From: Leucobacter sp. 7(1)
GTDB lineage: Bacteria; Actinomycetota; Actinomycetes; Actinomycetales; Microbacteriaceae
DNA: 64,000 nucleotides
Direction: 5' to 3'
Assembly: GCF_900163635.1 (NCBI RefSeq)
Contig: NZ_FUID01000009.1
Location: 1-64,000, forward strand
The notes under the pieces are model-generated. The model worked only from the letters and a program-made list of their open reading frames with translations, did not search any database and had not been told where the DNA came from. The translations under genes and the position numbers were made by a program. The number at the start of each line of letters is the position of its first letter. Position 1 is the first letter of the stretch. Below are positions 38,716-46,974 of the stretch, piece after piece.

Positions 38716-39063
38716 TTAGAAGGCCAGCGCCTGCGTGGCTCGGCGGACCGCGCTCTTGCGTCCGGCCATCAGGGAATCGATCGGCCGCTCCCCCAGCTCC
38801 TCGTTGACGGCAAACAGCCAGTCAATCGATTCGTCACGTGTGAAGCCCGCGTCGAGCAGCACGAGCAGTGTGCCGCGCAGCGGCGGCAGCGGCTCCGTGC
38901 CCTGCACAAACTCTGCCGGCACGCTGAGGACGCCGTCGACGCGCACGGCAGCGAGGTAGTTGTCCTCGATCAGGCGGTGCACTTTCCCCGGAGTCAGGGA
39001 AAAACGCTTCACCAGATCGGGAATCGTGAAGTATGAGGGTTCGGGTGCGATGTTCTCGGCCAC
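38716..39063 (-). CDS. Rv2175c-family DNA-binding protein
   Basis: A 115-residue protein with a winged/helix-turn-helix N-terminal half (YFTIPDLVKRFSLTPGKVHRLIEDNYLAAVR) and a C-terminal helical half (LDAGFTRDESIDWLF). It matches the Rv2175c family, a DNA-binding protein that in Mycobacterium tuberculosis is phosphorylated by the neighbouring kinase PknL. Here it is divergent from a PASTA kinase gene, the same arrangement, so it is the likely kinase substrate. Confidence 0.88.
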   Translation of the reverse strand: MAENIAPEPSYFTIPDLVKRFSLTPGKVHRLIEDNYLAAVRVDGVLSVPAEFVQGTEPLPPLRGTLLVLLDAGFTRDESIDWLFAVNEELGERPIDSLMAGRKSAVRRATQALAF

Positions 39064-39157
39064 AGGTCAACTCTGCCACCGCTTGGGGCAGAGCGCAATC
39101 TGCCAGTCCTCGGCGCGCGCCGGGCTGTGGCCCGGGAATCTTCCGTAGACTCTCTGC

Positions 39158-41143
39158 GTGACACCTGCGCCTCCAGACCCGTTGATCGGGCAGACCCTCG
39201 ATGAGCGGTACGTGATTCGCTCACGCATCGCCCGCGGGGGCATGGCGATGGTGTACCTCGCGAACGATCTTCGACTCGAGCGGCGCGTCGCCGTGAAGGT
39301 GATGCACCAGCACCTCGCCGAGGATGAAAACTTCACTCGCCGCTTCGAGCAGGAGGCGCGGAGCGCGGCCCGGCTTTCCCACCCGAACCTTGTCAATGTC
39401 TTTGACCAGGGCCAAGATGCGGGTCGCACGTACCTGGTCATGGAGTATCTCCCGAGCATCACGCTGCGGGATCTCCTGAAACAGCAGACCCATCTGACCG
39501 CCGAGCAGACGATGGAGATCGGCGAGGCCGTCCTCTCCGGTCTTGCCGCCGCGCACCGAGAAGACATTGTCCACCGGGACATCAAGCCTGAAAACGTGAT
39601 GCTGGCGGATGACGGCCGGATCAAGCTCGGCGACTTTGGCCTGGCGCGCGCGGTGAGCGCGAACACGACAACCGGCCAGGCACTGCTGGGCACGATCGCC
39701 TACCTCTCCCCCGAACTTGTGACGCGCGGGGTCGCCGACGCGCGGAGCGATCTCTACGCCTTCGGCATCATGTTCTACGAGATGCTGACGGGCACACAGC
39801 CGTTCACGGGCGAGCAGCCCATGCAGATCGCGTACCAGCACGCGCACTCCGAGGTTCCCGCGCCGTCACTCGTGAGCGCGGAGGCGAGCCCCGAGCTCGA
39901 CGAGTTCGTGCGATGGACCACGCAGCGCGAGCCGGAAGCTCGGCCCGCACACGCCGACGAAGCGCTCGAGCACCTCGCGGCGATCCGCGCGGGCCAGGCC
40001 CCGCATATGAACGCCACACGTGTGATGCCTGCGGCGATGGGCGCGCCCACCTCCGCGACCACTGTGCTCGACGAGGCACAACGGCAGACCCTCGATACTC
40101 ATGCAAGCGCGCTCGGCGCCACGGGCGGCACTACCGTACTCGATGGCGTAATCGGCGATGCTGCGTCGGCGCTCCCGCTGGCGAGCGACAACGAGCCGCA
40201 GAACCCCATTGATCGGGTGGCGGATACGGCGCGACGCCGCACGAAACGCGGCAGGGTCCTCGCGCTCGTACTCGTGGTGCTCGTATTGCTCGCCGGCGGG
40301 GTTGGGTGGTGGTTCGGTCAGGGACCCGGGTCACAGGTGGCCGTGCCCGACGTTGCGGGATCAGACCTCGCGTCCGCACAGGCCGCCATTGAAGCGCAGG
40401 ATCTCCGCGTAGACGTCATCGAGTGCGCTCACCTCACGATCCCGGTGGGTGACGCGACCGGTACCGAGCCGAAGGCGGGCGAGCGGTTGGATCGGGGCAG
40501 CACCGTGCAGCTCTGCCAGTCGACTGGACCCGAGATGAAAGCTGTTCCGACGCTCGTCGGCCTCTCCCGGGAGGATGCCGAGGCTCAGATCTCCGCGGCC
40601 GGCTTCACCTTCGGTTCGGTTGCCGACACGCGCTTCGCCGATGCTGAGGCCGGCACCGTCCTCGCCGCGCTCGATACCGAGGGCGAGGCGCTCGAGGCCC
40701 AGTACCCGGAACAGGGACGGATCGATCTTGTCGTGTCCGCCGGCTCACTGCCCGATGTGATCGGGCTCGACGCCGCGCAGGCCACCGCGGCACTCACGGA
40801 CCTCGGTCTCGTGGTTGACGCGGGACTCGGTTCTGAAGCGCACAGCAGCGATGCCCCGAAGGGATCGGTATTGGATCTGATCCTCTCGACTGACCCGGTG
40901 CGTCCGGGAGACGCCGTTGGCCTCCAGGTATCGCTCGGGCCGGAACTCTTTGAAATCCCAGACATCGCAGGGATGGGCCTGCAAGAGGCGATGGACGCAC
41001 TCTCCGCGGCCGGCTTCGCCCCGAGCACGCTCGTTCCTGAACCGCTCCGAAGCCTCGCGAAGGCAACGGCCACGGATCCCGCAGCGGGCGAGCGCGTGGA
41101 AGCGGGCACCGAGATCCGCGTCAAAAGCACGATCTCCCTGTAA
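39158..41143 (+). CDS. pknL: Membrane Ser/Thr kinase with four PASTA domains (PknL position)
   Basis: A 661-residue receptor kinase. The kinase domain (about 18-275) has the glycine loop RIARGGMAMVY, Lys47, the catalytic HRDIKPEN with Asp141 and DFG at 159-161. A linker leads to one membrane helix (about 367-388), then four extracellular PASTA repeats to the end, starting near VPDVAGSDLA, VPTLVGLSRE, LPDVIGLDAA and IPDIAGMGLQ. PASTA repeats bind muropeptides or lipid II in studied kinases. Gene order (Rv2175c-like, kinase, class II DAHP synthase) matches the mycobacterial pknL locus, though mycobacterial PknL lacks PASTA repeats. Start is a GTG. Confidence 0.93.
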   Translation: MTPAPPDPLIGQTLDERYVIRSRIARGGMAMVYLANDLRLERRVAVKVMHQHLAEDENFTRRFEQEARSAARLSHPNLVNVFDQGQDAGRTYLVMEYLPSITLRDLLKQQTHLTAEQTMEIGEAVLSGLAAAHREDIVHRDIKPENVMLADDGRIKLGDFGLARAVSANTTTGQALLGTIAYLSPELVTRGVADARSDLYAFGIMFYEMLTGTQPFTGEQPMQIAYQHAHSEVPAPSLVSAEASPELDEFVRWTTQREPEARPAHADEALEHLAAIRAGQAPHMNATRVMPAAMGAPTSATTVLDEAQRQTLDTHASALGATGGTTVLDGVIGDAASALPLASDNEPQNPIDRVADTARRRTKRGRVLALVLVVLVLLAGGVGWWFGQGPGSQVAVPDVAGSDLASAQAAIEAQDLRVDVIECAHLTIPVGDATGTEPKAGERLDRGSTVQLCQSTGPEMKAVPTLVGLSREDAEAQISAAGFTFGSVADTRFADAEAGTVLAALDTEGEALEAQYPEQGRIDLVVSAGSLPDVIGLDAAQATAALTDLGLVVDAGLGSEAHSSDAPKGSVLDLILSTDPVRPGDAVGLQVSLGPELFEIPDIAGMGLQEAMDALSAAGFAPSTLVPEPLRSLAKATATDPAAGERVEAGTEIRVKSTISL

Positions 41144-41187
41144 CGCGTGAGGGGGCGGTGCCGAATCGGCACCGCCCCCTCACGCGT
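41143..41187. terminator. Bidirectional terminator between kinase and DAHP synthase genes
   Basis: A perfect 21-bp stem (arm begins ACGCGTGAGGGGGCGGTG) with an AAT loop. It begins at the last base of the kinase stop codon and ends 5 nt before the end of the facing DAHP synthase gene. Confidence 0.88.
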
Positions 41188-41192
41188 CCGCG

Positions 41193-42563
41193 CTAGCGAA
41201 CGGAGTGTTTCAGTTCCTCCGCCACCAGGAAGGCGAGCTCGAGGGACTGCATGTGGTTCAGGCGCGGATCGCAGAGCGACTCGTAGCGCTGGCCCAGGGT
41301 CGCCTCGTCAATGTTTTCTGATCCACCCAGGCACTCGGTGACGTCGTCCCCCGTGAGTTCGACGTGGATGCCGCCGGGGAAGGTGCCCACCTCGCGGTGC
41401 GCCTCGAAGAAGCCGCGCAGCTCGTCCATGACGTCGTCGAAGCGGCGCGTCTTGAACCCGTTCGAGGTGGTGATCCCGTTGCCGTGCATCGGGTCGGTCA
41501 CCCACAGCGGCGTCGCGCCCGCATCGCGCACCCCGGCGAGCAGGCCGGGCAGCACGTCGCGAATCTTGCCCGCACCCATGCGCGTGATGAACGTCAGGCG
41601 TCCCGGCTCGCGTTCGGGGTCGAGCTTGTCGATCAGGCGCAGCGCGTCGTCGACAGTTGCCGTGGGGCCGAGCTTGACCCCGATCGGGTTGCGCACATGC
41701 GAGAGGAACTCGACGTGTGCTCCGTCAAGGTCGCGCGTGCGCTCCCCGATCCAGAGCATGTGGCTTGAGGTGTCGTAGAGATCGCCAGTGCGCGAGTCAA
41801 TGCGCGTGAGCGGGCGCTCGTAGTCAAGCAGCAGCGCCTCGTGACTCACGTAGAACTCGGTCTGCGTGAGCGCCGTGTGATCAACGCCGCATGCGTCCAT
41901 GAACTTCAGCGCCCGATCGATCTCGGCGGCGAGCGACTCGTAGCGCTGGTTCGCCGGGTTCGACACGAAGCCCTTGTTCCATTCGTGCACCTGCCGCAGA
42001 TCGGCGAAACCACCCTGCGTGAACGCACGGATCAGGTTCAGCGTGGACGCGGAGACGTGGTAGCCGCGCACCAGGCGCTGCGGGTCGGCGGTGCGCGACT
42101 CCAGAGTGAAGTCGAAGCCGTTGACGATGTCGCCACGGTAGGCCGGCAGAGTGACTCCGTCGCGGGTCTCCGTCGTGCTTGAGCGCGGCTTCGCGAACTG
42201 GCCAGCCATACGACCGACCTTGATCACGGGCATCGAGGCGCCGTAGGTGAGCACGACCGCCATCTGCAGCAGCGTCTTCACGCGGTCCCGGATCTTGTCG
42301 GCGGTGGCAGCTTCGAAGGTTTCGGCGCAATCCCCGCCCTGCAGCAGGAACGCTTCTCCCCGGGCCGCAGCGGCGAGCCGGGCGCGCAGCTGATCGGCTT
42401 CCCCGGCGAACACGAGCGGCGGCTGACTGGCGAGCTCCGCTGACGCGCGCTGAGCCGCCTCGGCGTCCGGCCACTCCGGCTGCTGCTTCGCCTCGAGCGT
42501 GCGATAGGCGTCAAGCCCCGCGAACGCTCCGGTTTGCGCAGTCAGAGTGGTGTTGCTCGTCAT
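41193..42563 (-). CDS. aroG: Class II 3-deoxy-7-phosphoheptulonate synthase
   Basis: The first shikimate-pathway enzyme, joining phosphoenolpyruvate and erythrose 4-phosphate. It has 456 residues and belongs to the plant-like class II group, with LLQGGDCAETFEA near residue 70, KVGRMAGQFAKPRS near 120 and the WVTDPMHGN metal-site segment. The ATG at 42563 has AAGGGA upstream and gives a normal N-terminus. In actinobacteria this form is regulated by aromatic amino acids and can bind chorismate mutase, which I cannot see here. It faces the kinase across a terminator. Confidence 0.95.
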   Translation of the reverse strand: MTSNTTLTAQTGAFAGLDAYRTLEAKQQPEWPDAEAAQRASAELASQPPLVFAGEADQLRARLAAAARGEAFLLQGGDCAETFEAATADKIRDRVKTLLQMAVVLTYGASMPVIKVGRMAGQFAKPRSSTTETRDGVTLPAYRGDIVNGFDFTLESRTADPQRLVRGYHVSASTLNLIRAFTQGGFADLRQVHEWNKGFVSNPANQRYESLAAEIDRALKFMDACGVDHTALTQTEFYVSHEALLLDYERPLTRIDSRTGDLYDTSSHMLWIGERTRDLDGAHVEFLSHVRNPIGVKLGPTATVDDALRLIDKLDPEREPGRLTFITRMGAGKIRDVLPGLLAGVRDAGATPLWVTDPMHGNGITTSNGFKTRRFDDVMDELRGFFEAHREVGTFPGGIHVELTGDDVTECLGGSENIDEATLGQRYESLCDPRLNHMQSLELAFLVAEELKHSVR

Positions 42564-42671
42564 CAGTATTCCCTTGGGTTGGGGTGAATTCGCGTACACG
42601 TGTGGCAGGGTGCCACAAGCCCCCAGCTTACTCCCCTGTGGGAAACACGCCGGGCGGTTCCGCTCAGAGCG

Positions 42672-43349
42672 CTACGCGGTGCGGGCGCGCACGCTCGAGG
42701 CGTACACGTCAACGTATTCCTGGCCACTCAGGCGCTGGATCTCAAGCATGATCTCGTCGGTCACGCTGCGCAGCACAAAGCGGTCAGCACTCATCCCGGC
42801 AAAGCGAGAGAAATCGAGCGGCTTACCGATCACGGTGCCGATGCGGCGGATCTTCGGAATCTTCGCGCCAATCGGCATCGCCTTTTCGGTGTCGATCATC
42901 ACCACGGGCACCACGGTTGCGCCGGATTCAAGCACCATCCGCGCCACGCCTGTGCGCCCACGGTAGAGCCGAGCGTCGGGGCTGCGCGTGCCCTCGGGGT
43001 AGATGCCGAGCACCTCGCCGCGATCCAGCACACCGAGCGCCGTGTTGAGCGAGGCTTCGGAGGCCTTGCCGCCCGAGCGGTCAATGGGGAGCTGCCCGAC
43101 AGCGGTCATGAACGTCTTCACGATCCAACCTTTCAGGCCTTTACCCGTGAAGTAATCGCTCTTCGCGAGGAAGTAAATGCGCCGGTCGATCATCACCGGG
43201 AGGAAAAAAGAGTCCACAACGGAGAGGTGGTTTCCCACAATAATTACGGGCCCCGTCGCCGGAATGTTCTCGGCACCCTCTACCCAGGGGCGATAGAACA
43301 TTTTCAGTAACGGCCCGATGATCAGGTGTTTAAAGATCCAGTAGAGCAC
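42672..43349 (-). CDS. 1-acyl-glycerol-3-phosphate acyltransferase (PlsC family)
   Basis: A 225-residue membrane-associated acyltransferase. The catalytic motif is NHLSVVDSFF (HxxxxD), with PEGTRS as the second conserved block and a hydrophobic N-terminal segment. It probably makes phosphatidic acid from lysophosphatidic acid. The start is the GTG at 43349, with GAGAGGAAA about 10 nt upstream; longer starts run into the promoter area. It is divergent from the FadD-like ligase, and both handle acyl chains. Confidence 0.88.
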   Translation of the reverse strand: MLYWIFKHLIIGPLLKMFYRPWVEGAENIPATGPVIIVGNHLSVVDSFFLPVMIDRRIYFLAKSDYFTGKGLKGWIVKTFMTAVGQLPIDRSGGKASEASLNTALGVLDRGEVLGIYPEGTRSPDARLYRGRTGVARMVLESGATVVPVVMIDTEKAMPIGAKIPKIRRIGTVIGKPLDFSRFAGMSADRFVLRSVTDEIMLEIQRLSGQEYVDVYASSVRARTA

Positions 43350-43492
43350 AGTGGGTGGTTTCCTCTCGATACCGACAAGACTAGCCGACACAGCGGTCAC
43401 ACACCGGTATGCATATAGGCTCAATCATGTGACGTTGCGGCTGAGTGAGCCGCACACCGTGAAGGCCTGTAACAGGTATCAAGGGAGCTGCC

Positions 43493-45319
43493 GTGAAACA
43501 GTCTGAAATGCCCATTCTGATCCCACCCGTCCCCGAGGACAACATTTCCGACCTGCTGGAGCAGCGTGTCGCTGCGACGCCGGATCGTGTCCTCTTCTCG
43601 GTTCCCGAGCAGGGCGACTGGCGCGACATCACGGCGACGGAGTTCCGCGCCCAGGTCGTCGGGCTCGCCAAGGGCTTCGTGTCAGCCGGAGTCGAACCGG
43701 GCGACCGAATCGCGTTCATGTGCAAGACGAGCTACCCGTGGACGCTCGTGGACTTCGCGCTCCACTACGCGGGTGCCGTCATGGTGCCCGTATACGAGAC
43801 GTCGTCGCCGCTGCAGATCCACTGGATTCTCGAGGATTCGGGCGCGCGCGGGATCGTTATGCAGACCGCCGACTACGCGGATCGCGTTGCGGAGATTCGC
43901 AGTGATCTGCCGGATCTCGAGCTCACCTGGCGCCTCGACGAGGACGCAATCGCAAGCCTCACTGCCGCGGGCCGCGAGGTCCCCGACGCCGAGATCGAGC
44001 GCCGTCGCAACATCGCCGTGGGCAGTGACATGGCGACGCTGATCTACACCTCTGGCTCCACGGGCCGGCCCCGCGGCTGCGTGCTGACCCACTCGAACTT
44101 CGTTGACCTCTCCCGCAACGCCGGGGCTGCGCTGGATCAGGTCGTCCAACCCGGCGCATCAACCCTGTTGTTTGTGACCCTGGCGCACGTGTTCGCCCGT
44201 TTCATCTCGGTGCTGGCTGTGCACGCTGGCGTTCGCGTTGGCCACGAGCCGGACACCTCGAAGTTGCTGCCGGCGCTCGGCTCGTTCAAGCCGACCTTCC
44301 TGCTCGCCGTGCCGCGCGTGTTCGAGAAGGTCTACAACTCAGCAGAGCAGAGCACCGAGGCCGACGGCAAGGGCAAGATTTTCCGGGCCGCCGCGAAGGT
44401 TGCCGTCCAGCATTCTGAGGCGATCGACGCCGGGCATGTCCCGTTCATGCTCGGGCTGAAGTTCAAGGTGTTCGACAAGCTTGTCTTCACAAAGCTGCGC
44501 GAAAAGCTCGGCGGAAACGTGAAGTACGCTGTCTCCGGTTCTGCGCCGCTCAGCCACTACCTCGGGCATTTCTACCGCAGTCTCGGCGTCAAGATCCTCG
44601 AGGGCTACGGCCTGACCGAGTCGACCGCGCCCGTCTCGGTGAACCTGCCCGACAAGTTCAAGATCGGCACCGTGGGCCCCGCACTCCCCGGCCACACGAT
44701 CCGCATCGCGGACGACGGCGAAGTTGAGATCAAGGGCATCGACGTGTTCAAGGAGTACTGGAACAACCCAGTCGCCACGCGGGACGCGTTCACCGAGGAT
44801 GGCTTCTTCCGGACCGGCGACCTGGGCTCGCTGGACGAGGACGGTTACCTCACGATCACGGGCCGCAAGAAGGAGATCATCGTCACTGCCGGCGGCAAGA
44901 ACGTCGCACCGGCCGCGCTTGAGGATCCGATCCGCGCGAACACGATCATCGGTCAGGTCGTTGTCGTCGGCGATCAGAAGCCGTTCATCTCCGCGCTCGT
45001 GACACTCGATCCAGAAATGCTGCCGGCTTGGTTGAAAAACCAGGGCGAGGATCCGACAATGTCGCTCGAAGAAGCCGTACGCAACCCGAAGGTGCTGGCG
45101 GAAATCCAGAGCGCGATCGACGAGGGGAACAAATACGTCTCCCGTGCCGAGTCGATCCGCAAGTTCGTGGCGCTGCCCACCGAGTTCATCGAGGCGAACG
45201 GCCATCTCACCCCGAAGATGAGCATCCGTCGCGACGCAATTCTCCGCGACTTCGCCGGCGAAATCTCAAAACTCTACGGCGAGAACCCGCAGACCGAAGC
45301 GGTCGACACGCAGAAGTAG
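43493..45319 (+). CDS. Long-chain fatty acid-CoA ligase (FadD15-like)
   Basis: Activates fatty acids to acyl-CoA through an acyl-adenylate. It has 608 residues with the AMP-binding P-loop IYTSGSTGRPRG near residue 183, the A5 motif EGYGLTESTAPV, and the A7/A8 segments FFRTGDLGSLDEDGYLTITGRKKEII. The last Lys region near LTPKMSIRR fits the long-chain family. The GTG start has AAGGGAG 6 nt upstream. It is in the same order as FadD15 after DAHP synthase and PlsC in mycobacteria. Confidence 0.92.
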   Translation: MKQSEMPILIPPVPEDNISDLLEQRVAATPDRVLFSVPEQGDWRDITATEFRAQVVGLAKGFVSAGVEPGDRIAFMCKTSYPWTLVDFALHYAGAVMVPVYETSSPLQIHWILEDSGARGIVMQTADYADRVAEIRSDLPDLELTWRLDEDAIASLTAAGREVPDAEIERRRNIAVGSDMATLIYTSGSTGRPRGCVLTHSNFVDLSRNAGAALDQVVQPGASTLLFVTLAHVFARFISVLAVHAGVRVGHEPDTSKLLPALGSFKPTFLLAVPRVFEKVYNSAEQSTEADGKGKIFRAAAKVAVQHSEAIDAGHVPFMLGLKFKVFDKLVFTKLREKLGGNVKYAVSGSAPLSHYLGHFYRSLGVKILEGYGLTESTAPVSVNLPDKFKIGTVGPALPGHTIRIADDGEVEIKGIDVFKEYWNNPVATRDAFTEDGFFRTGDLGSLDEDGYLTITGRKKEIIVTAGGKNVAPAALEDPIRANTIIGQVVVVGDQKPFISALVTLDPEMLPAWLKNQGEDPTMSLEEAVRNPKVLAEIQSAIDEGNKYVSRAESIRKFVALPTEFIEANGHLTPKMSIRRDAILRDFAGEISKLYGENPQTEAVDTQK

Positions 45320-45356
45320 CCGCGCGGCAGGAGCCGCACAACCCAAGGGAGTCCCT

Positions 45357-45962
45357 GTGACATACGAGCCACACCCTCAGGCAAATCAGTCGCCGGTGCC
45401 GCCGAAGCAGGGACTCCCGGGCTGGGCGATCGGGCTGATCGTCGGCGTGAGCGCCCTCTTGATCCTGCTGCTCGGCGCCGGGATCTGGGGAATCAACGCG
45501 CTCGGTCGCACGCTGAACGACGCGATGCCCGAGCGGCAGCTTCCGACTCCGGAATCGCCGGCATATCCCGAGCCCAAGCGGCCCGGACACGACGCCTCGG
45601 AGCACACCGATGGCCTCGCTTCGCAGGCCGCCACGGATTCCGAGTACATCGTGTCGACAACCGAGAAATACCGGACCGCGCGTTCTGACGGCACGATCAC
45701 GCAGCTTGTCCCCGGCGGAGACACCGTGGATCCTGACTACATCACGGCGTTCCTCTACGTGCTCACCGATCTTCGCAGCGCGGTGCGGTTCACCCCCGCA
45801 ACGCCGGACAATGCGGCGCAGCTGCGCGAGTACGCGGAGCAGACGGCAGAGTACGAGCGCCGCTTCCTCGCGGGCGAAGACCTGGACGTTGACATCACCA
45901 TCACCCGAGACGATGGCTCCGTCTTCGAATCTGACGGGAAGTACCGTACGAAGACCCCATAG
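45357..45962 (+). CDS. Hypothetical single-pass membrane protein
   Basis: Unrecognised, 201 residues. A Pro/Gln-rich cytoplasmic N-terminus of about 22 residues precedes one membrane helix (GWAIGLIVGVSALLILLLG, about 23-45), then an acidic exported domain of about 150 residues with no cysteine. It begins 37 nt after the fadD-like gene, preceded by AAGGGAG, and is probably co-transcribed with it. No function is assigned. Confidence 0.75.
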   Translation: MTYEPHPQANQSPVPPKQGLPGWAIGLIVGVSALLILLLGAGIWGINALGRTLNDAMPERQLPTPESPAYPEPKRPGHDASEHTDGLASQAATDSEYIVSTTEKYRTARSDGTITQLVPGGDTVDPDYITAFLYVLTDLRSAVRFTPATPDNAAQLREYAEQTAEYERRFLAGEDLDVDITITRDDGSVFESDGKYRTKTP

Positions 45963-46018
45963 CTGCCCCGCTCGCGGTAGCATCTTCGCACACGCACACA
46001 CTCTGAGGGGAGCACGCC

Positions 46019-46477
46019 ATGACCGGTGTCACCGCAACAGGCATTGTCATCGATCGCACCACGATCGCATCTCCCGAAGCTGTATTCGCCGCGCTCACCG
46101 AGGCCGAGGCCTTTGCACACTGGTTCGGCGGCCCAGACGTCGACGTGCCAGCAGACAGACTCTCGTTCACCGCGGTGACCGGGGAACCCTGGTTCGCAAC
46201 GATGGTGCTGCCGGACGGGAACACAATCGACTGGGCCGGACACTTTGTGCGCGTCGATCCGCCGCACGAGTTTGTGTTCACCCTGACGGACCAGCCGGGT
46301 GCCGACGCAGTGTCAGATGGGGTGCCCGTATCGGTCACCATCGGCCCTGCCGACGGGGGCGCTGCGCTACACATGACGCAGGAGACCCCGGATTTCCCGG
46401 AGGAGCAAAAGGCCGCGACGCTTGACGGCTGGCAACTGTTCTTCGATGAGATCCTCACGCTCGCCGAGGCGCGCTAG
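46019..46477 (+). CDS. SRPBCC/AHSA1-like ligand-binding protein
   Basis: A 152-residue START-like protein. The pattern is that of the AHSA1 group: an N-terminal strand (IVIDRTTIASPEAVFAALTEAEAFAHWFGG), a central sheet (GHFVRVDPPHEFVFTLT) and a long C-terminal helix (KAATLDGWQLFFDEILTLAEA). Such proteins bind hydrophobic ligands or act as stress or regulatory proteins, and the ligand is unknown. Its stop codon shares a CTAG with the stop of the facing deformylase gene. Confidence 0.85.
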   Translation: MTGVTATGIVIDRTTIASPEAVFAALTEAEAFAHWFGGPDVDVPADRLSFTAVTGEPWFATMVLPDGNTIDWAGHFVRVDPPHEFVFTLTDQPGADAVSDGVPVSVTIGPADGGAALHMTQETPDFPEEQKAATLDGWQLFFDEILTLAEAR

Positions 46478-46965
46478 AACCAGCTCGAGGTTCGGATCTG
46501 ACGCATCGCTTCGCCACGCGATTCACGGTCCAGGCGGCTGATGTAGAGCTTGCCATCGAGATGGTCGCACTCGTGCTGGAGGGCCTGCGCGAGCAGGCCC
46601 TCCCCCGAGATCACAATCTCGTTCCCGTCGAGGTCGATCCCGCGCACCGTTGCGCGCGGGTACCGCAGCACCTCGAACCACAAATCCGGCACCGAGAGAC
46701 ACCCCTCACCCGTGGGCACAGGCTCCCCCTCAAGCGCCACGATCTCCGGATTCAGCACATAGCTGACGTTCCCGTCGATGTTCAGTGAAAAGGCGCGCAG
46801 GTTGTGCCCGATCTGGGTGGAGGCAAGCCCGGCCCGCCCATCGAAGGCGACCGTGTCGAGGAGGTCGGTGACAAGAGCACGCACGCCCTCGTCCACCTCC
46901 CCGACCGGTTCACAGACTGTGCGGAGGGCCGGGTCGCCAAACAGGCGGATATCTCGTACTGCCAC
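46474..46965 (-). CDS. def: Peptide deformylase
   Basis: Removes the formyl group from new protein N-termini with a bound metal ion. The 163-residue protein has motif 1 GLASTQIG (residues about 42-49, where most type I enzymes have GLAAxQxG), motif 2 EGCLS with the metal Cys, and motif 3 QHECDHLDG with both metal His residues and the catalytic Glu. It lies 9 nt after the pyruvate carboxylase gene on the same strand. Confidence 0.94.
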   Translation of the reverse strand: MAVRDIRLFGDPALRTVCEPVGEVDEGVRALVTDLLDTVAFDGRAGLASTQIGHNLRAFSLNIDGNVSYVLNPEIVALEGEPVPTGEGCLSVPDLWFEVLRYPRATVRGIDLDGNEIVISGEGLLAQALQHECDHLDGKLYISRLDRESRGEAMRQIRTSSWF

Positions 46966-46974
46966 TCACCCAGC

